From Alphaproteobacteria bacterium MedPE-SWcel (GTDB lineage Bacteria > Pseudomonadota > Alphaproteobacteria > Rhodobacterales > Rhodobacteraceae): 64,000 nucleotides of DNA. Shown here piece after piece: positions 17,338 through 26,535 of the stretch. Below the pieces are notes generated by a model. That model worked only from the letters and a program-made list of their open reading frames with translations. It ran no database searches and had not been told where the DNA came from. Both the position numbers and the translations under genes were made by a program. Every line of letters begins with the position of its first letter. Within the stretch, counting starts at the first letter, position 1. The stretch lies in the NCBI GenBank assembly GCA_001874255.1, contig MPDC01000003.1:62001-126000 (forward strand), read 5' to 3'.

Positions 17338-18789
17338 TCAGGTCCCGATGGGGCGCCAGCGACGGCCATCGCGATGCAGCAGCAAGAGCGCATCCTCGGG
17401 ACCGGAGCCGCCCTGATCATAGGGTTGCGGCTCGCGGGTGGAATCGTCCCAGGCCGTCACGATGGGATCGGCCCAGGCCCAGGCGGCCTCGACCTCATCG
17501 CCGCGCATGAACAGGGTCTGGTTGCCGCGGATCACATCCATGATCAGCCGCTCGTAGGCGTCCTGGGGACGTCCGGCCTCGGGCAGGCTGTCGGCAAAGG
17601 TCATGTCGAGATCGGCGGAGGTCAGGCGCATGCCGCCGGGGCCGGGATCCTTGATGGTGGTCTTGAGGGTGATGCCTTCGTCCGGCTGCAGGCGGATCAC
17701 CAGCATGTTGCCGTCGATGGCATTGTCCTCGCCAAAGATGTTATGCGGCGGCTTGCGGAAGTAGACGGCGATTTCCGACACCCGCTCGCGCAGGCATTTT
17801 CCGGTGCGCAGGTAGAACGGCGTGCCCGCCCAGCGCCAGTTGGCCACTTCGACCTTCATCGCGACAAAGCTCTCGGTCCGCGAATGGGGATCGCCTGCAT
17901 GGTCGAGATAGCTGTCGTCGCCCGCTTTGGCCCGGTACTGACCGCGCACGATATTGTCGATCGGCGTGGCCTCGAGGCTTTCGATCACCTTCAGCTTTTC
18001 ATTGCGCACCGCGTTGGGTTCGAAGGTCGAGGGCGGCTCCATCGCGGTGAGGCAGAGCAGTTGCATCAGGTGGTTCTGCACCATGTCGCGCATGGCGCCG
18101 GATTTGTCATAGTATTCGCCGCGCCCTGCGACGCTGATGCTTTCGGCGACGGTGATCTGGACATGGTCGATGTGATGCGAATTCCACTGCGGCTCGAACA
18201 GCGAATTGGCAAAGCGCAGGGCCATCAGGTTCTGCACCGTCTCCTTGCCGAGGTAGTGGTCGATCCGGTAGATCTGGTTTTCCTGAAAATGCGCCCGCAG
18301 CGCCGCGTTCAGGGCCTGTGCCGAGGCGAGATCATGGCCGAAGGGTTTCTCGACCACGATGCGGCTGTCGTCATCGGCGATGCCGGTGGCCTTGAGCTGG
18401 CCCGCGATATCGCCAAACAGGCTGGGCGCCACCGAGAGATAGAAGGCGCGCACCACGCCGTCGCGCAGCTTGGCCCCGAGATCGGACCAGCCGCCGTCAC
18501 CGCGGGCATCGACCGACGCATAATCCAGCAGCGCGAGAAACCGGTCGACATCCGCCTGATCCTCTTTGGGCACGCCGCCGAATTCCGTCAGCGCATCGCC
18601 GACGAGGGTCTGGAACCCGGACTGATCCATCTGGCTGCGCGAGGTGCCGATGATGCGGCAGCTTTCGTCGAATTGGCCGATCTGGAACCGGTGGAACAGG
18701 CTGGGCAGGATCTTGCGCCGCGCAAGGTCGCCGGTGGCGCCGAACAGGACGAAATCGAAACTGTCTACGGGGATGACGCGGGATACCAT
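17338..18789 (-). CDS. zwf: Glucose-6-phosphate 1-dehydrogenase
   Basis: This 483-residue enzyme oxidises glucose 6-phosphate to 6-phosphogluconolactone with NAD(P)+. It has the N-terminal dinucleotide-binding GATGDLARRKILPSL and the catalytic RIDHYLGKE motif near residue 180, followed by FEPQWN. It lies 76 bp downstream of pgi and 106 bp upstream of edd. The lactonase gene pgl, often placed beside zwf, is missing from this operon. Confidence 0.97.
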   Translation of the reverse strand: MVSRVIPVDSFDFVLFGATGDLARRKILPSLFHRFQIGQFDESCRIIGTSRSQMDQSGFQTLVGDALTEFGGVPKEDQADVDRFLALLDYASVDARGDGGWSDLGAKLRDGVVRAFYLSVAPSLFGDIAGQLKATGIADDDSRIVVEKPFGHDLASAQALNAALRAHFQENQIYRIDHYLGKETVQNLMALRFANSLFEPQWNSHHIDHVQITVAESISVAGRGEYYDKSGAMRDMVQNHLMQLLCLTAMEPPSTFEPNAVRNEKLKVIESLEATPIDNIVRGQYRAKAGDDSYLDHAGDPHSRTESFVAMKVEVANWRWAGTPFYLRTGKCLRERVSEIAVYFRKPPHNIFGEDNAIDGNMLVIRLQPDEGITLKTTIKDPGPGGMRLTSADLDMTFADSLPEAGRPQDAYERLIMDVIRGNQTLFMRGDEVEAAWAWADPIVTAWDDSTREPQPYDQGGSGPEDALLLLHRDGRRWRPIGT

Positions 18790-18865
18790 TGGGGTGTCGT
18801 CCTCTTGTCTGGCTTTGGGGTCTGATGGGCCGTGTCCGAGCGGTCAGACACGGGCGTGTGATGGG

Positions 18866-20476
18866 TCAGCGGTGCAATTTGGCAAGCAGGCCACGGGTGG
18901 AGCCGTCCTTGGCGGAGGCATCCTCCCCCTCGACCATGGGCAGAAGCCGGGTTGCCAGTTCCTTGCCCAGCTCAACGCCCCATTGATCAAAGGAATTGAT
19001 GCCCCAGATCGCGCCTTCGGTGAAGACCCGGTGTTCATATAGCGCAATGATCTGACCAAGCACGTAGGGCGTGAGTTTCGGATAGGCCAGCGTCACCGAG
19101 GGGCGGTTGCCGGGGAAGGCCAGATGCCCGGCCATCCGCTCCGCATCGGCCCCTTGATAGCCGCGGGCCTCGGCGATGGCGCGGGCCGCGTCCCGGGACC
19201 GGCCCAGCATCAGCGCTTCGGATTGGGCGAGGCAGTTTGCCTTGAGGAGGTTGTGCTGATGCCCGAGATCGCTTTCGTGACCTTCGGCGGCGATCAGGAA
19301 TTCGGTCGGGATCGCCTGGGTGCCCTGATGCAGCAGCTGGTAGAAGGCGTGTTGGCCATTGGTGCCCGGCTCGCCCCAGACAACAGGGCCGGAGCTGCGC
19401 GGCAGCGGGGTGCCGTCCAGAGCAACGGATTTGCCGTTGGATTCCATATCGAGCTGCTGCAGATAGGCGGGCAGGCGGGCCAGACGCTGATCATAGGGCA
19501 GCACCGCGCGGGATCCGTAGCCGCAGATATTGCTGTGCCAGATGCCGATAAGTCCCAGCAGCGCCGGCAGGTTCTGGTCCAGCGGGGCGGTGCGGAAATG
19601 GGTGTCCATCGCAGCGGCGCCCTGCAGAAAGGCGCGGAAGTTCTCGGGGCCGACCGCGATCATGATCGGCAGGCCAATCGGCCCCCACATCGAATAGCGC
19701 CCGCCGACCCAATCGGCAAAGCCGAACACGCGCGAGTCGGGAATGCCCATGGCGGCGGTCTTGTCCATCGCGGTCGACACTGCCGCGAGATGGCCGGACA
19801 CATCCTGTCCCATTGCGGATTGCAGCCAGGAGATCGCGGTTCCGGCATTGGTCATCGTTTCGATGGTGGTGAAGGTCTTGGAGGCGATGACAATCAGTGT
19901 TGTCGCCGGATCAAGGCGGCTCAGAACGTCATGGATATGCGCGCCGTCCACGTTGGACACGAAATGGCAGTCCGGTCCGTCGTGATAGGGCGCGAGCGCC
20001 AGAGTGGCCATCGCAGGCCCGAGGTCCGAACCGCCAATGCCGATGTTCACCACATCGGTAAATGCCACGCCGGAGGCGGTGGTGAAGCGGCCGCTCCGCA
20101 GGGCATCGCAGAAATCGCCCATCCGGCTCAGCACATCCTGTATGGCGGGCACGACGTTTTCCCCATCCACCGTGATTTCGGCGTCGGCGGGGGCCCGCAG
20201 GGCCGTATGGAGAACCGCGCGGTCTTCGGTGGTGTTGATCTTTTCGCCCGACATCAGCGCGTCGATGCGCCCCTTCAGACCGGCCTGTTCCGCAAGCTCC
20301 AGCAGCAGCCTGCGGGCGGTGCCATCCAGCGCGGTTTTGGAATAATCCATCAACAGGCCGTCGACCTCGGCAGAGAAGCTGTCAAACCGGGTGCTGTCCG
20401 CGTCGAACAACGAAGCAATCGGCGTCGCTTCGGTGGTGGCGCGGTGGGCGGTGAGGTGGTGCCAAATATCGCTCAT
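18866..20476 (-). CDS. pgi: Glucose-6-phosphate isomerase
   Basis: This 536-residue phosphoglucose isomerase interconverts glucose 6-phosphate and fructose 6-phosphate. Seen are [15 protein letters not shown], the [13 protein letters not shown] signature and [13 protein letters not shown] with the active-site lysine near the C-terminus. It leads the Entner-Doudoroff operon and would connect fructose 6-phosphate (for example from frc-imported fructose) into zwf-edd-eda. A GTTAGCGCTAAC palindrome lies 98 bp upstream of its start. Confidence 0.97.
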   Translation of the reverse strand: MSDIWHHLTAHRATTEATPIASLFDADSTRFDSFSAEVDGLLMDYSKTALDGTARRLLLELAEQAGLKGRIDALMSGEKINTTEDRAVLHTALRAPADAEITVDGENVVPAIQDVLSRMGDFCDALRSGRFTTASGVAFTDVVNIGIGGSDLGPAMATLALAPYHDGPDCHFVSNVDGAHIHDVLSRLDPATTLIVIASKTFTTIETMTNAGTAISWLQSAMGQDVSGHLAAVSTAMDKTAAMGIPDSRVFGFADWVGGRYSMWGPIGLPIMIAVGPENFRAFLQGAAAMDTHFRTAPLDQNLPALLGLIGIWHSNICGYGSRAVLPYDQRLARLPAYLQQLDMESNGKSVALDGTPLPRSSGPVVWGEPGTNGQHAFYQLLHQGTQAIPTEFLIAAEGHESDLGHQHNLLKANCLAQSEALMLGRSRDAARAIAEARGYQGADAERMAGHLAFPGNRPSVTLAYPKLTPYVLGQIIALYEHRVFTEGAIWGINSFDQWGVELGKELATRLLPMVEGEDASAKDGSTRGLLAKLHR

Positions 20477-20848
20477 CGGATCAGCTCCTTGTGGGTCTCG
20501 GTCGTTGGACAGAAGCGGCCTGGCGCGGGCGCAGGGGATCGGGTTTTGGTGCCTATGGTCGCCTATATGCCAAGTTAGCGCTAACAGTTCCAGTTCTATT
20601 TCTCAAATGTTACAATGCTATTGCAGGGGGCGAACAAAAAGGCCGGTCTGTTGTCATTGCCCGCATGGCCTGGATTTCCGCTTGTCCCCACCTTCGATCT
20701 ATATGGCACGGAGGCGGAGACGGACCAACAGAAGATCTGCGTTTTTCGCACCCTGTGTGAACCGGTTCATATTGCGGGCGACGATCCGCTGCTATCACTG
20801 CCCTATCGAAGGGCGCTTTTGCGCGCTCAGTTTTCGGAGGGTATTGAT
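20477..20848. other. Divergent region between pgi and a small secreted-peptide gene
   Basis: This 372-bp region is less GC-rich than its surroundings. It contains the palindromic operator candidate at 20574-20585 and, at its right end, the CGGAGG ribosome site of the small gene at 20849. I see no larger gene. Confidence 0.6.
20574..20585. promoter_or_regulatory. LacI-type operator candidate upstream of pgi
   Basis: GTTAGCGCTAAC is a perfect 12-bp palindrome with the central CG pair typical of LacI-family operators. A near-identical site (GTTATCGCTAAC) lies upstream of gap at 61211-61222. Confidence 0.55.
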
Positions 20849-20983
20849 ATGATCCAACACATTAAAACCGTGGCTCTTGTCACCCTGATCGTGGGTGTCT
20901 CCCTGACCAAGGCCTATGCCACCGGGACCGGCTACTCCGGCGTGGCGACTACAGTCCAGTATAGCGTGACCGCCGGGCAGTGA
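20849..20983 (+). CDS. Small secreted or membrane peptide (44 aa)
   Basis: A 44-codon frame begins at an ATG preceded by CGGAGG at good spacing. It encodes a charged start (MIQHIK), a hydrophobic stretch (TVALVTLIVGVSL), a possible cleavage site after KAYA and a short polar tail rich in Gly, Thr and Tyr. I recognise no family. It is transcribed away from pgi and converges on ureG. Signal-like architecture plus ribosome site support a real gene, but nothing shows its function. Confidence 0.5.
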   Translation: MIQHIKTVALVTLIVGVSLTKAYATGTGYSGVATTVQYSVTAGQ

Positions 20984-20991
20984 CAGCCGCC

Positions 20992-21645
20992 TCAGGCTGT
21001 TTCGCCGGTGGGCGCAGGGGCTGTGGCCGGGGTGTCGAGGCCGCCGATCTCGCAGAGGTGGCGCACCACGGCATCCACCCCTTTGCCATGACGCAGGGCG
21101 GTGAACACAAAGGGCAAGCCGCGGCGCATCCGGGTGGCGTCGCGCTCCATCACCTCGAGCGAGGCGCCGACGTAGGGGGCCAGATCGGTCTTGTTGATGA
21201 TCAGCAGATCCGACCGGGTGATGGCAGGCCCTCCCTTGCGCGGGATTTCTTCGCCTGCGGCCACATCGATCACATAGAGCGTCACATCCGCCAGTTCCGG
21301 TGAAAATGTCGCCGAGAGATTGTCGCCACCGGATTCGATCAGAACAATTTCAATGTCGGGATGTCGGCTGCGCATCTCTGCAACGGCGGCGAGGTTGATC
21401 GAGGCGTCCTCGCGAATGGCCGTATGGGGGCAGCCGCCGGTTTCGACCCCGATCACGCGGTCCTGGGGCAGAATCTGCTGGCGCATCAACGCCTCTGCGT
21501 CTTCTTGCGTATAGATGTCATTGGTGATGACACCGATGGAGTGATGATCCTTCAGCGCGCGGGCCAGCTGCGCCGTGAGTGTGGTCTTGCCTGCGCCCAC
21601 GGGGCCACCGATACCAACACGCAGGGGACCGTTGTGTGATGTCAT
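20992..21645 (-). CDS. ureG: Urease accessory GTPase UreG
   Basis: This 217-residue SIMIBI GTPase drives nickel insertion into urease. It has the P-loop [19 protein letters not shown], the invariant metal-binding CPH within [17 protein letters not shown], the [15 protein letters not shown] segment and the NKTDLAP guanine motif. It acts in the cytoplasm with UreE, UreF and UreD. Its ATG overlaps the ureF stop (ATGA). It is the last gene of the urease cluster. Confidence 0.97.
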   Translation of the reverse strand: MTSHNGPLRVGIGGPVGAGKTTLTAQLARALKDHHSIGVITNDIYTQEDAEALMRQQILPQDRVIGVETGGCPHTAIREDASINLAAVAEMRSRHPDIEIVLIESGGDNLSATFSPELADVTLYVIDVAAGEEIPRKGGPAITRSDLLIINKTDLAPYVGASLEVMERDATRMRRGLPFVFTALRHGKGVDAVVRHLCEIGGLDTPATAPAPTGETA

Positions 21646-22373
21646 GAGCGGAAGATCCTTGAATATTGGGTTTCGTGACGCATCGAGGCGATATCGGCGG
21701 CAAATGTGGCGCCCTGCAGATCATCGAGATCCCCGGCGAGGGCAGCTTTGGCCGTGTCCTGGATTGCGCAGGTCAGCGCTGCGAGGCGCTGCTGGGCCTC
21801 CAGTTGCCCGAGCGACAAGAGCCGCTGACCGGCTGCGATGAGGTTGGACACAAAGGCCTGCAGATACATCTGCAGGGTCAGCCCGAGCGGGATGCCATGG
21901 CACCGGGCGGCATGGCCCACCGCCACCGGATAGGCGAGCGCCGCGAGGTCATCGCCCCAGATCCCGGCGGTGGTCTGGCAGAAGGCGGCACCCTGCAGGT
22001 CGGTTTCCCGCAGCCGTTCCGCCGAGGGGCAGAAGGCGCGGGCGATGCTGTCGATCTCTGCCAGGTCGTCCGGCGTTTCGGCCCGATAGGCGCAGGCGAG
22101 CAGTTGCGCATCAGAACGCGCGCCGCCATGGGACAGCAGATCTGCGAGCCAATCGGAGAGCGTCTCGCCCGTGGTGACCATGCCTGCCTCGACCGCGCCC
22201 TCCAGCCCGTGGGAATAGGCAAATGCCCCGACCGGATAGGCGGGGGACAGCCACTGCATCAACAGGAGCGCAGGGTCAGGATGCGCAGGGTCAGTGCTCG
22301 CGGGGGCAGGGCGCACCGGATTGGTTGCCGGGTCAGGCGGCGCGGGGACAGTGGTTTCCGGATCAGTGCTCAT
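21642..22373 (-). CDS. ureF: Urease accessory protein UreF
   Basis: This 243-residue all-helical protein acts as a GTPase-controlling partner of UreG in the urease activation complex. Family segments are [17 protein letters not shown] and the [20 protein letters not shown] helix. I set the start at the ATG at 22373, which overlaps the ureE 3' end by 11 bp; a longer frame upstream only shadows the His-rich ureE tail. The N-terminal 25 residues are Pro/Ala/Asp-rich, longer than typical. Confidence 0.93.
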   Translation of the reverse strand: MSTDPETTVPAPPDPATNPVRPAPASTDPAHPDPALLLMQWLSPAYPVGAFAYSHGLEGAVEAGMVTTGETLSDWLADLLSHGGARSDAQLLACAYRAETPDDLAEIDSIARAFCPSAERLRETDLQGAAFCQTTAGIWGDDLAALAYPVAVGHAARCHGIPLGLTLQMYLQAFVSNLIAAGQRLLSLGQLEAQQRLAALTCAIQDTAKAALAGDLDDLQGATFAADIASMRHETQYSRIFRS

Positions 22374-22974
22374 GCGGGTGGCTCTGAGCGGGGGCAGCAG
22401 GGCTGTGATCTGCGGCGGGGTCCTGTGCGTGGCCGTGCGTGTGGCCGTGCGTGTGGCCGTGCGCGTGGCTGTGCGTGTGACTGTGGCTGTGGTTATGGCC
22501 GCCATCGTGATGGGTATGCCCGTGTTCATGGGCATGGGTGCGGCCGTGCCCGTAGGCGCCGCCTTCCGGGGTGAACGGCTCCTCCACCTCCTCGCAATGC
22601 GCACCGAGATGATCGAGCATTGCACGGATCACGTGATCGCGCTGGATCAGCAGGCGGGTCTCTTCGATCTGACAGGGGGTGTGGCGGTTGCCGATGTGCC
22701 AGGCAATGCGCGGCAGGTGGTCGGCGGTCACCGACAGAAGCGGTTCGGATGCGGCCAGCACGGTGACCTCGCCGCCGCCGTCCAGACACAGGACCCCACC
22801 ATGATCGAGCGAGGTGGTTTGCGGCAAATCCACCAGCAGGCGGTCGCCGCTTTCACAGGTCAGAACCTTGCGGCGCAGAAAGCGGCCGTCATAGTCCAGC
22901 ACGACGCTGTCACGCGGGGCCTCATCCTGGGCATGGGCATGGTAGTGGCGTGCGGTCAACCGGGGGGCGTTCAT
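22363..22974 (-). CDS. ureE: Urease accessory nickel chaperone UreE with long His-rich tail
   Basis: This 203-residue metallochaperone delivers Ni to apo-urease. The peptide-binding and metal-binding domains span about residues 1-140 (VLDYDGRFLRRKVLTCESGD, AWHIGNRHTPCQI with the bridging His). After about residue 143 comes a tail dominated by histidine in HSH/HTH/HAH/HGH patterns, some 60 residues long. The tail DNA is a 12-bp-type repeat (about 22426-22500). Such tails bind several Ni ions. It overlaps ureF. Confidence 0.95.
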   Translation of the reverse strand: MNAPRLTARHYHAHAQDEAPRDSVVLDYDGRFLRRKVLTCESGDRLLVDLPQTTSLDHGGVLCLDGGGEVTVLAASEPLLSVTADHLPRIAWHIGNRHTPCQIEETRLLIQRDHVIRAMLDHLGAHCEEVEEPFTPEGGAYGHGRTHAHEHGHTHHDGGHNHSHSHTHSHAHGHTHGHTHGHAQDPAADHSPAAPAQSHPHEH

Positions 22975-23050
22975 GTCCGGCCCCCCTGGCTGCGATATGG
23001 GATGTCCGACCGAGCGCCGTGGCTCGGAGGTGCAGTCCTTGGAGATACTA

Positions 23051-23080
23051 TCCTCTGGGGGACAGTCCTCTGGAGGACAG
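23051..23080. repeat. 15-bp tandem duplication after the DUF1127 gene
   Basis: TCCTCTGGGGGACAG and TCCTCTGGAGGACAG are adjacent, directly beyond the DUF1127 stop. The second contains the palindrome TCCTCTGGAGGA. Confidence 0.6.
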
Positions 23081-23308
23081 TCAGAGGTACATGATGTCGC
23101 CGAACACGTGCTTGACCACGTCTTCGCGTTTGATGCCCCGTGCGGCCAGCTCTTCGTCCGACATGTCTATCATTGCACGTGCGCGGATCACGCGAGAGTT
23201 GGCTTCGGCCATTTTCACCATGCCTCTGCCGATCGCGCGGAAAAATCCTGCAATCAGGGCCAGCGGGTTCAGGGCGGTGTGGGTCTGTGCGTTCGAAGTG
23301 TATGCCAT
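23081..23308 (-). CDS. DUF1127 domain-containing protein
   Basis: This 75-residue protein ends in the DUF1127 signature (SDEELAARGIKREDVVKHVF), with a preceding helix RVIRARAMIDM. Small DUF1127 proteins are common in Rhodobacteraceae; some members in other alphaproteobacteria affect RNA turnover and phosphate or carbon metabolism. It sits inside the urease cluster between ureC and ureE on the same strand, which is unusual. A long low-GC leader (23309-23588) suggests its own promoter. Confidence 0.85.
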   Translation of the reverse strand: MAYTSNAQTHTALNPLALIAGFFRAIGRGMVKMAEANSRVIRARAMIDMSDEELAARGIKREDVVKHVFGDIMYL

Positions 23309-23588
23309 TTGGGAATACTCCTGAGTTCAAGGTTTCGTCTCCCGTGGCATCTATGTAGCTGCGATGCAGCAAATAGGTTAGTAGTGCTGACGCATTTCCG
23401 TCATGCATCAGAGTCAACTCTGTGGGTGTTTCGCGAAATTCTCGCATTGTTTCAAGGCCCTGATGAGTTGATGTTTGATCCCGTCTGTGCCGCCCTGTGT
23501 CGCCCTGTGTCGCCGCAGGGATGCGGCTGCACAAAAACCGGGCATTTGTCCGCTGCGGCGATCTTTGTCCTGATCCGTCGCATCGATG

Positions 23589-25325
23589 TCAGAACAGGAA
23601 ATACCGCTGCGCCATCGGCAGTTCGGTGGCGGGCTGGCAGGTCAGCAACTCGCCGTCGGCGCGCACCTCGTAGGTTTCGGGGTGGACCTCGATCTCCGGC
23701 GTGGCGGTATTGAGCTTCAGGTCGGATTTGCCGATCCCGCGGGTGCCCTTGACCGCCAATGTCTGTTTGGCCAGCCCGAGAGTATTGCCGATCCCCGCCG
23801 CCTGTGCCGCCTCGGACACAAAGGTGACGGCTGAATTCTCGACCGAGCGCCCATAGGCCCCCCACATGGGCCGCGAATAGACCGGCTGCGGTGTTGGAAT
23901 GGAGGCGTTGGGATCGCCCATCTGGGCGCAGGCGATGGTGCCGCCCATCAGCACCATCTCGGGCTTCACCCCGAAGAAGGCCGGGTTCCAGAGCACCAGA
24001 TCGGCGCGCTTGCCCACCTCGATCGAGCCGATCTCCTGGGCGATGCCATGGGCGATCGCGGGGTTGATGGTGTATTTCGCCACATAGCGGCGGACGCGCT
24101 GGTTGTCATTGTCGCCCACCTCGTCGGCCAGCCGTCCGCGCTGCTTCTTCATCTTGTCGGCGGTCTGCCAGGTGCGGATGATGACCTCGCCGACGCGGCC
24201 CATGGCCTGGCTGTCGCTGGCGATGATCGAAAAGGCGCCCATGTCGTGCAGGATGTCCTCTGCCGCGATGGTTTCGCGCCGGATCCGGCTTTCGGCAAAG
24301 GCCACATCCTCGGGGATCGATTTGTCAAGGTGGTGACAGACCATCAACATGTCGAGATGTTCCTCGATGGTGTTCACCGTGAAGGGCCGCGTCGGGTTGG
24401 TCGAGGAGGGCAGCACATGCTCCTCGCCGCAGATCTTGATGATGTCCGGGGCATGTCCACCGCCCGCGCCTTCGGTGTGGAAGGCGTGGATGGTGCGGCC
24501 CTTCAGGGCGGCGACCGTATGTTCGACAAAGCCCGATTCATTGAGCGTATCGGTGTGGATCATCACCTGGACATCCATCGCATCCGCCACCCCGAGGCAG
24601 CAGTCGATGGCAGCGGGGGTGGTGCCCCAGTCCTCGTGCAGCTTCAGTGCGCAGGCACCGGCGTTGACCTGTTCCTCCAGCGCGGCCGGCAGCGAGGCAT
24701 TGCCTTTGCCTGCGAAGGCGAGGTTCATCGGGAACGCATCTGCGGCCTGCATCATACGACCAAGGTGCCAGGCACCGGGTGTGCAGGTGGTGGCCAAAGT
24801 GCCATGGGCCGGCCCGGTGCCACCGCCCAGCATGGTGGTGAGGCCGGAATGCAGCGCGTCCTCGATCTGTTGCGGGCAGATATAGTGGATATGGCTGTCA
24901 AAGCCGCCCGCGGTCAGGATCCGCCCCTCGCCCGCGATCACCTCGGTGCCGGGACCGACGATAATGTCGACGCCGGGCTGGGTGTCGGGGTTCCCGGCCT
25001 TGCCGATGGCGGCGATGCGCCCGTCCCGCAGGCCGACATCGGCCTTGTAGATGCCGGTCCAGTCGAGGATCAGCGCATTGGTGATGACGGTATCCACCGC
25101 CCCGGCTGCCCGCGTCGCCTGGGACTGCCCCATGCCGTCGCGGATCACTTTACCGCCGCCGAACTTGACCTCTTCGCCATACATCGGCGCATTCTGCCCG
25201 GCCGCCAGCGCGGTGAGGTCGCGCTCGACCTCGATGATCAGATCAGTATCGGCCAGCCGCAGCCTGTCCCCGGTGGTCGGGCCATACATGGCGGCATAAT
25301 CGGCACGTGAAATTCTTGCAGGCAT
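23589..25325 (-). CDS. ureC: Urease subunit alpha
   Basis: This 578-residue catalytic subunit hydrolyses urea to ammonia and carbamate at a di-nickel site. Visible features are [12 protein letters not shown] (Ni-binding His pair), the carbamylated lysine in [46 protein letters not shown] and the flap MVCHHLD. All expected ligands appear intact. It follows ureB after an unusual 325-bp gap and precedes a DUF1127 gene rather than ureE directly. Confidence 0.98.
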   Translation of the reverse strand: MPARISRADYAAMYGPTTGDRLRLADTDLIIEVERDLTALAAGQNAPMYGEEVKFGGGKVIRDGMGQSQATRAAGAVDTVITNALILDWTGIYKADVGLRDGRIAAIGKAGNPDTQPGVDIIVGPGTEVIAGEGRILTAGGFDSHIHYICPQQIEDALHSGLTTMLGGGTGPAHGTLATTCTPGAWHLGRMMQAADAFPMNLAFAGKGNASLPAALEEQVNAGACALKLHEDWGTTPAAIDCCLGVADAMDVQVMIHTDTLNESGFVEHTVAALKGRTIHAFHTEGAGGGHAPDIIKICGEEHVLPSSTNPTRPFTVNTIEEHLDMLMVCHHLDKSIPEDVAFAESRIRRETIAAEDILHDMGAFSIIASDSQAMGRVGEVIIRTWQTADKMKKQRGRLADEVGDNDNQRVRRYVAKYTINPAIAHGIAQEIGSIEVGKRADLVLWNPAFFGVKPEMVLMGGTIACAQMGDPNASIPTPQPVYSRPMWGAYGRSVENSAVTFVSEAAQAAGIGNTLGLAKQTLAVKGTRGIGKSDLKLNTATPEIEVHPETYEVRADGELLTCQPATELPMAQRYFLF

Positions 25326-25650
25326 CGTGATTAATCCTCTAGCTAGTCCGATCTTCTATTGCAGCAGAAGAAGGCTGACACTATATGTTGGGGCAGCTGT
25401 GTAATCCGCTGCCAGCTGCGGCGAGGGTTATCTTACCTCGATAAAATGAGTACTGCGAGCAATTGAGCCGTCCGCAGGGGCTAGAGCCGATATCACCTTT
25501 AGCACTTTCGCTCTGTGCGTTTGTTATATCAAAGCCCCTGCATGAGGAGATCGCCATGACATGGCTATCAGACGCGCTTGAAGCCGCCGGATACGTGTTA
25601 ATGATCGCGTCAATCATTTCAAAATACTACACTTAGCGTCCAAATAGGCG
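25326..25650. other. Low-GC interval between ureB and ureC
   Basis: UreB and UreC genes are normally adjacent; here 325 bp of visibly lower-GC sequence intervenes. It contains a possible 26-codon plus-strand gene at 25556 and no recognisable larger gene. It may carry a separate ureC promoter or be an inserted fragment. Confidence 0.55.
25556..25636 (+). CDS. Candidate 26-aa hydrophobic peptide
   Basis: An ATG is preceded by GAGGAG at a 6-nt distance. It opens a 26-codon frame (MTWLSDALEAAGYVLMIASI, then IS, then KYYT) ending in TAG. The predicted product is a single short amphipathic or membrane helix. It is antisense to the ure transcript, in the low-GC gap. No family is recognised; it could equally be chance. 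Confidence 0.3.
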   Translation: MTWLSDALEAAGYVLMIASIISKYYT

Positions 25651-25956
25651 CTAGAGCGTGCCCATCACCTTTGCGTTGAAACCATAGATCTTGCGGGCGC
25701 CGCTGATCGGGATCAGCTGCACCTCGCGGCGCTGGCCGGGCTCGAACCGCACGGCGGTTCCGGCGGCAATGTCCAGCCGCAGGCCATGGGCGGCGTCGCG
25801 GTCGAAATCCAGCGCCGGATTGGTCTCGGCGAAATGATAGTGGCTGCCCACCTGAACCGGGCGGTCACCGGTATTGGCCACCATCAGCGTGATGGCCTTG
25901 GTGCCTTCGTTGAGGATCAGATCCCCGGCGGCCGGCAGCAGTTCTCCCGGGATCAT
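25651..25956 (-). CDS. ureB: Urease subunit beta
   Basis: This 101-residue structural subunit has the family start [18 protein letters not shown], then [18 protein letters not shown] and [18 protein letters not shown]. It packs with UreA and UreC in the cytoplasmic urease trimer. The ATG at 25956 overlaps the stop of the preceding 55-codon gene (ATGA), which fixes the start; a longer in-frame extension is not used. Confidence 0.97.
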   Translation of the reverse strand: MIPGELLPAAGDLILNEGTKAITLMVANTGDRPVQVGSHYHFAETNPALDFDRDAAHGLRLDIAAGTAVRFEPGQRREVQLIPISGARKIYGFNAKVMGTL

Positions 25957-26120
25957 TTGCGGCCCCGCATCAGGCTGATGCATCCGATGACGACCACTGC
26001 AACCAGGGCGAGGGCAAGCCAGACCTCGGCCCCATGGGGGTGAACATGCGCGCCGCCATGGGCGAGGGCGGGACCGGCGGCGCATGCGAGGGCTGGGACA
26101 AGCGCGAGCAATCGTTTCAT
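25953..26120 (-). CDS. Small His-containing membrane protein in the urease operon (55 aa)
   Basis: This 55-residue frame lies between ureA and ureB. It has a signal-like N-terminus ([11 protein letters not shown]...ALA), then a short histidine-rich loop ([10 protein letters not shown]), one transmembrane helix ([16 protein letters not shown]) and a basic end (MRGRK). A GGAGAGA ribosome site precedes the ATG, and its stop overlaps the ureB start. The histidines facing the periplasm suggest nickel or other metal binding, but that is inference. I do not know a named family. Confidence 0.72.
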   Translation of the reverse strand: MKRLLALVPALACAAGPALAHGGAHVHPHGAEVWLALALVAVVVIGCISLMRGRK

Positions 26121-26138
26121 CGGGGATCTCTCCTGTCT

Positions 26139-26210
26139 GGATCTATGGAATGGGCTGGATCTATCGAATGGGCCAGATCTATCGAATGGGCCAGATCTAT
26201 CGAATGGGGT
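26139..26210. repeat. 18-bp tandem repeat at the 3' end of ureA
   Basis: Four units at 26139, 26157, 26175 and 26193 follow the consensus (G/A)GATCTATCGAATGGGCC. The array overlaps the last ureA codons and the TAG stop, so the array looks like repeated duplication of the gene's end. Confidence 0.8.
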
Positions 26211-26499
26211 TGTGCACGGTCACCAGCTTGGTGCCGTCGGGAAAGGTGGCCTCGACCTGAACTTCGTGGATCATCTCGGCGACGCCATCCATGCATTGAT
26301 CGCGGGTGATCACCTCGGCGCCTTCCTGCATCATCTGCGCCACGGAGCGCCCGTCGCGGGCGCCTTCGACCACCGCATCGGTGATCAGCGCAATGGCTTC
26401 CGGATGGTTCAGTTTGACGCCACGCGCCAGCCGTTTTCTCGCCACTTCGGCGGCCATGGCGACCAGCAGCTTGTCTTTTTCTCGGGGGGTCAGATTCAT
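26197..26499 (-). CDS. ureA: Urease subunit gamma
   Basis: This 100-residue subunit starts at the canonical [12 protein letters not shown] and includes [20 protein letters not shown] and [21 protein letters not shown] chose the inner ATG at 26499 because it gives the standard family length; three extra residues are possible upstream. It is the first structural gene after ureD. Its 3' end is part of an 18-bp tandem repeat. Confidence 0.97.
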   Translation of the reverse strand: MNLTPREKDKLLVAMAAEVARKRLARGVKLNHPEAIALITDAVVEGARDGRSVAQMMQEGAEVITRDQCMDGVAEMIHEVQVEATFPDGTKLVTVHNPIR

Positions 26500-26535
26500 C
26501 GGGTCCACACTTTCATGAGGTCACAGGTCATGAGG

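Noticed and set aside
15321-18825. Long plus-strand frames opposite edd and zwf (up to 729 codons)
   Set aside because: They are shadows of edd, zwf and eda; their translations are low-complexity and lack ribosome sites.
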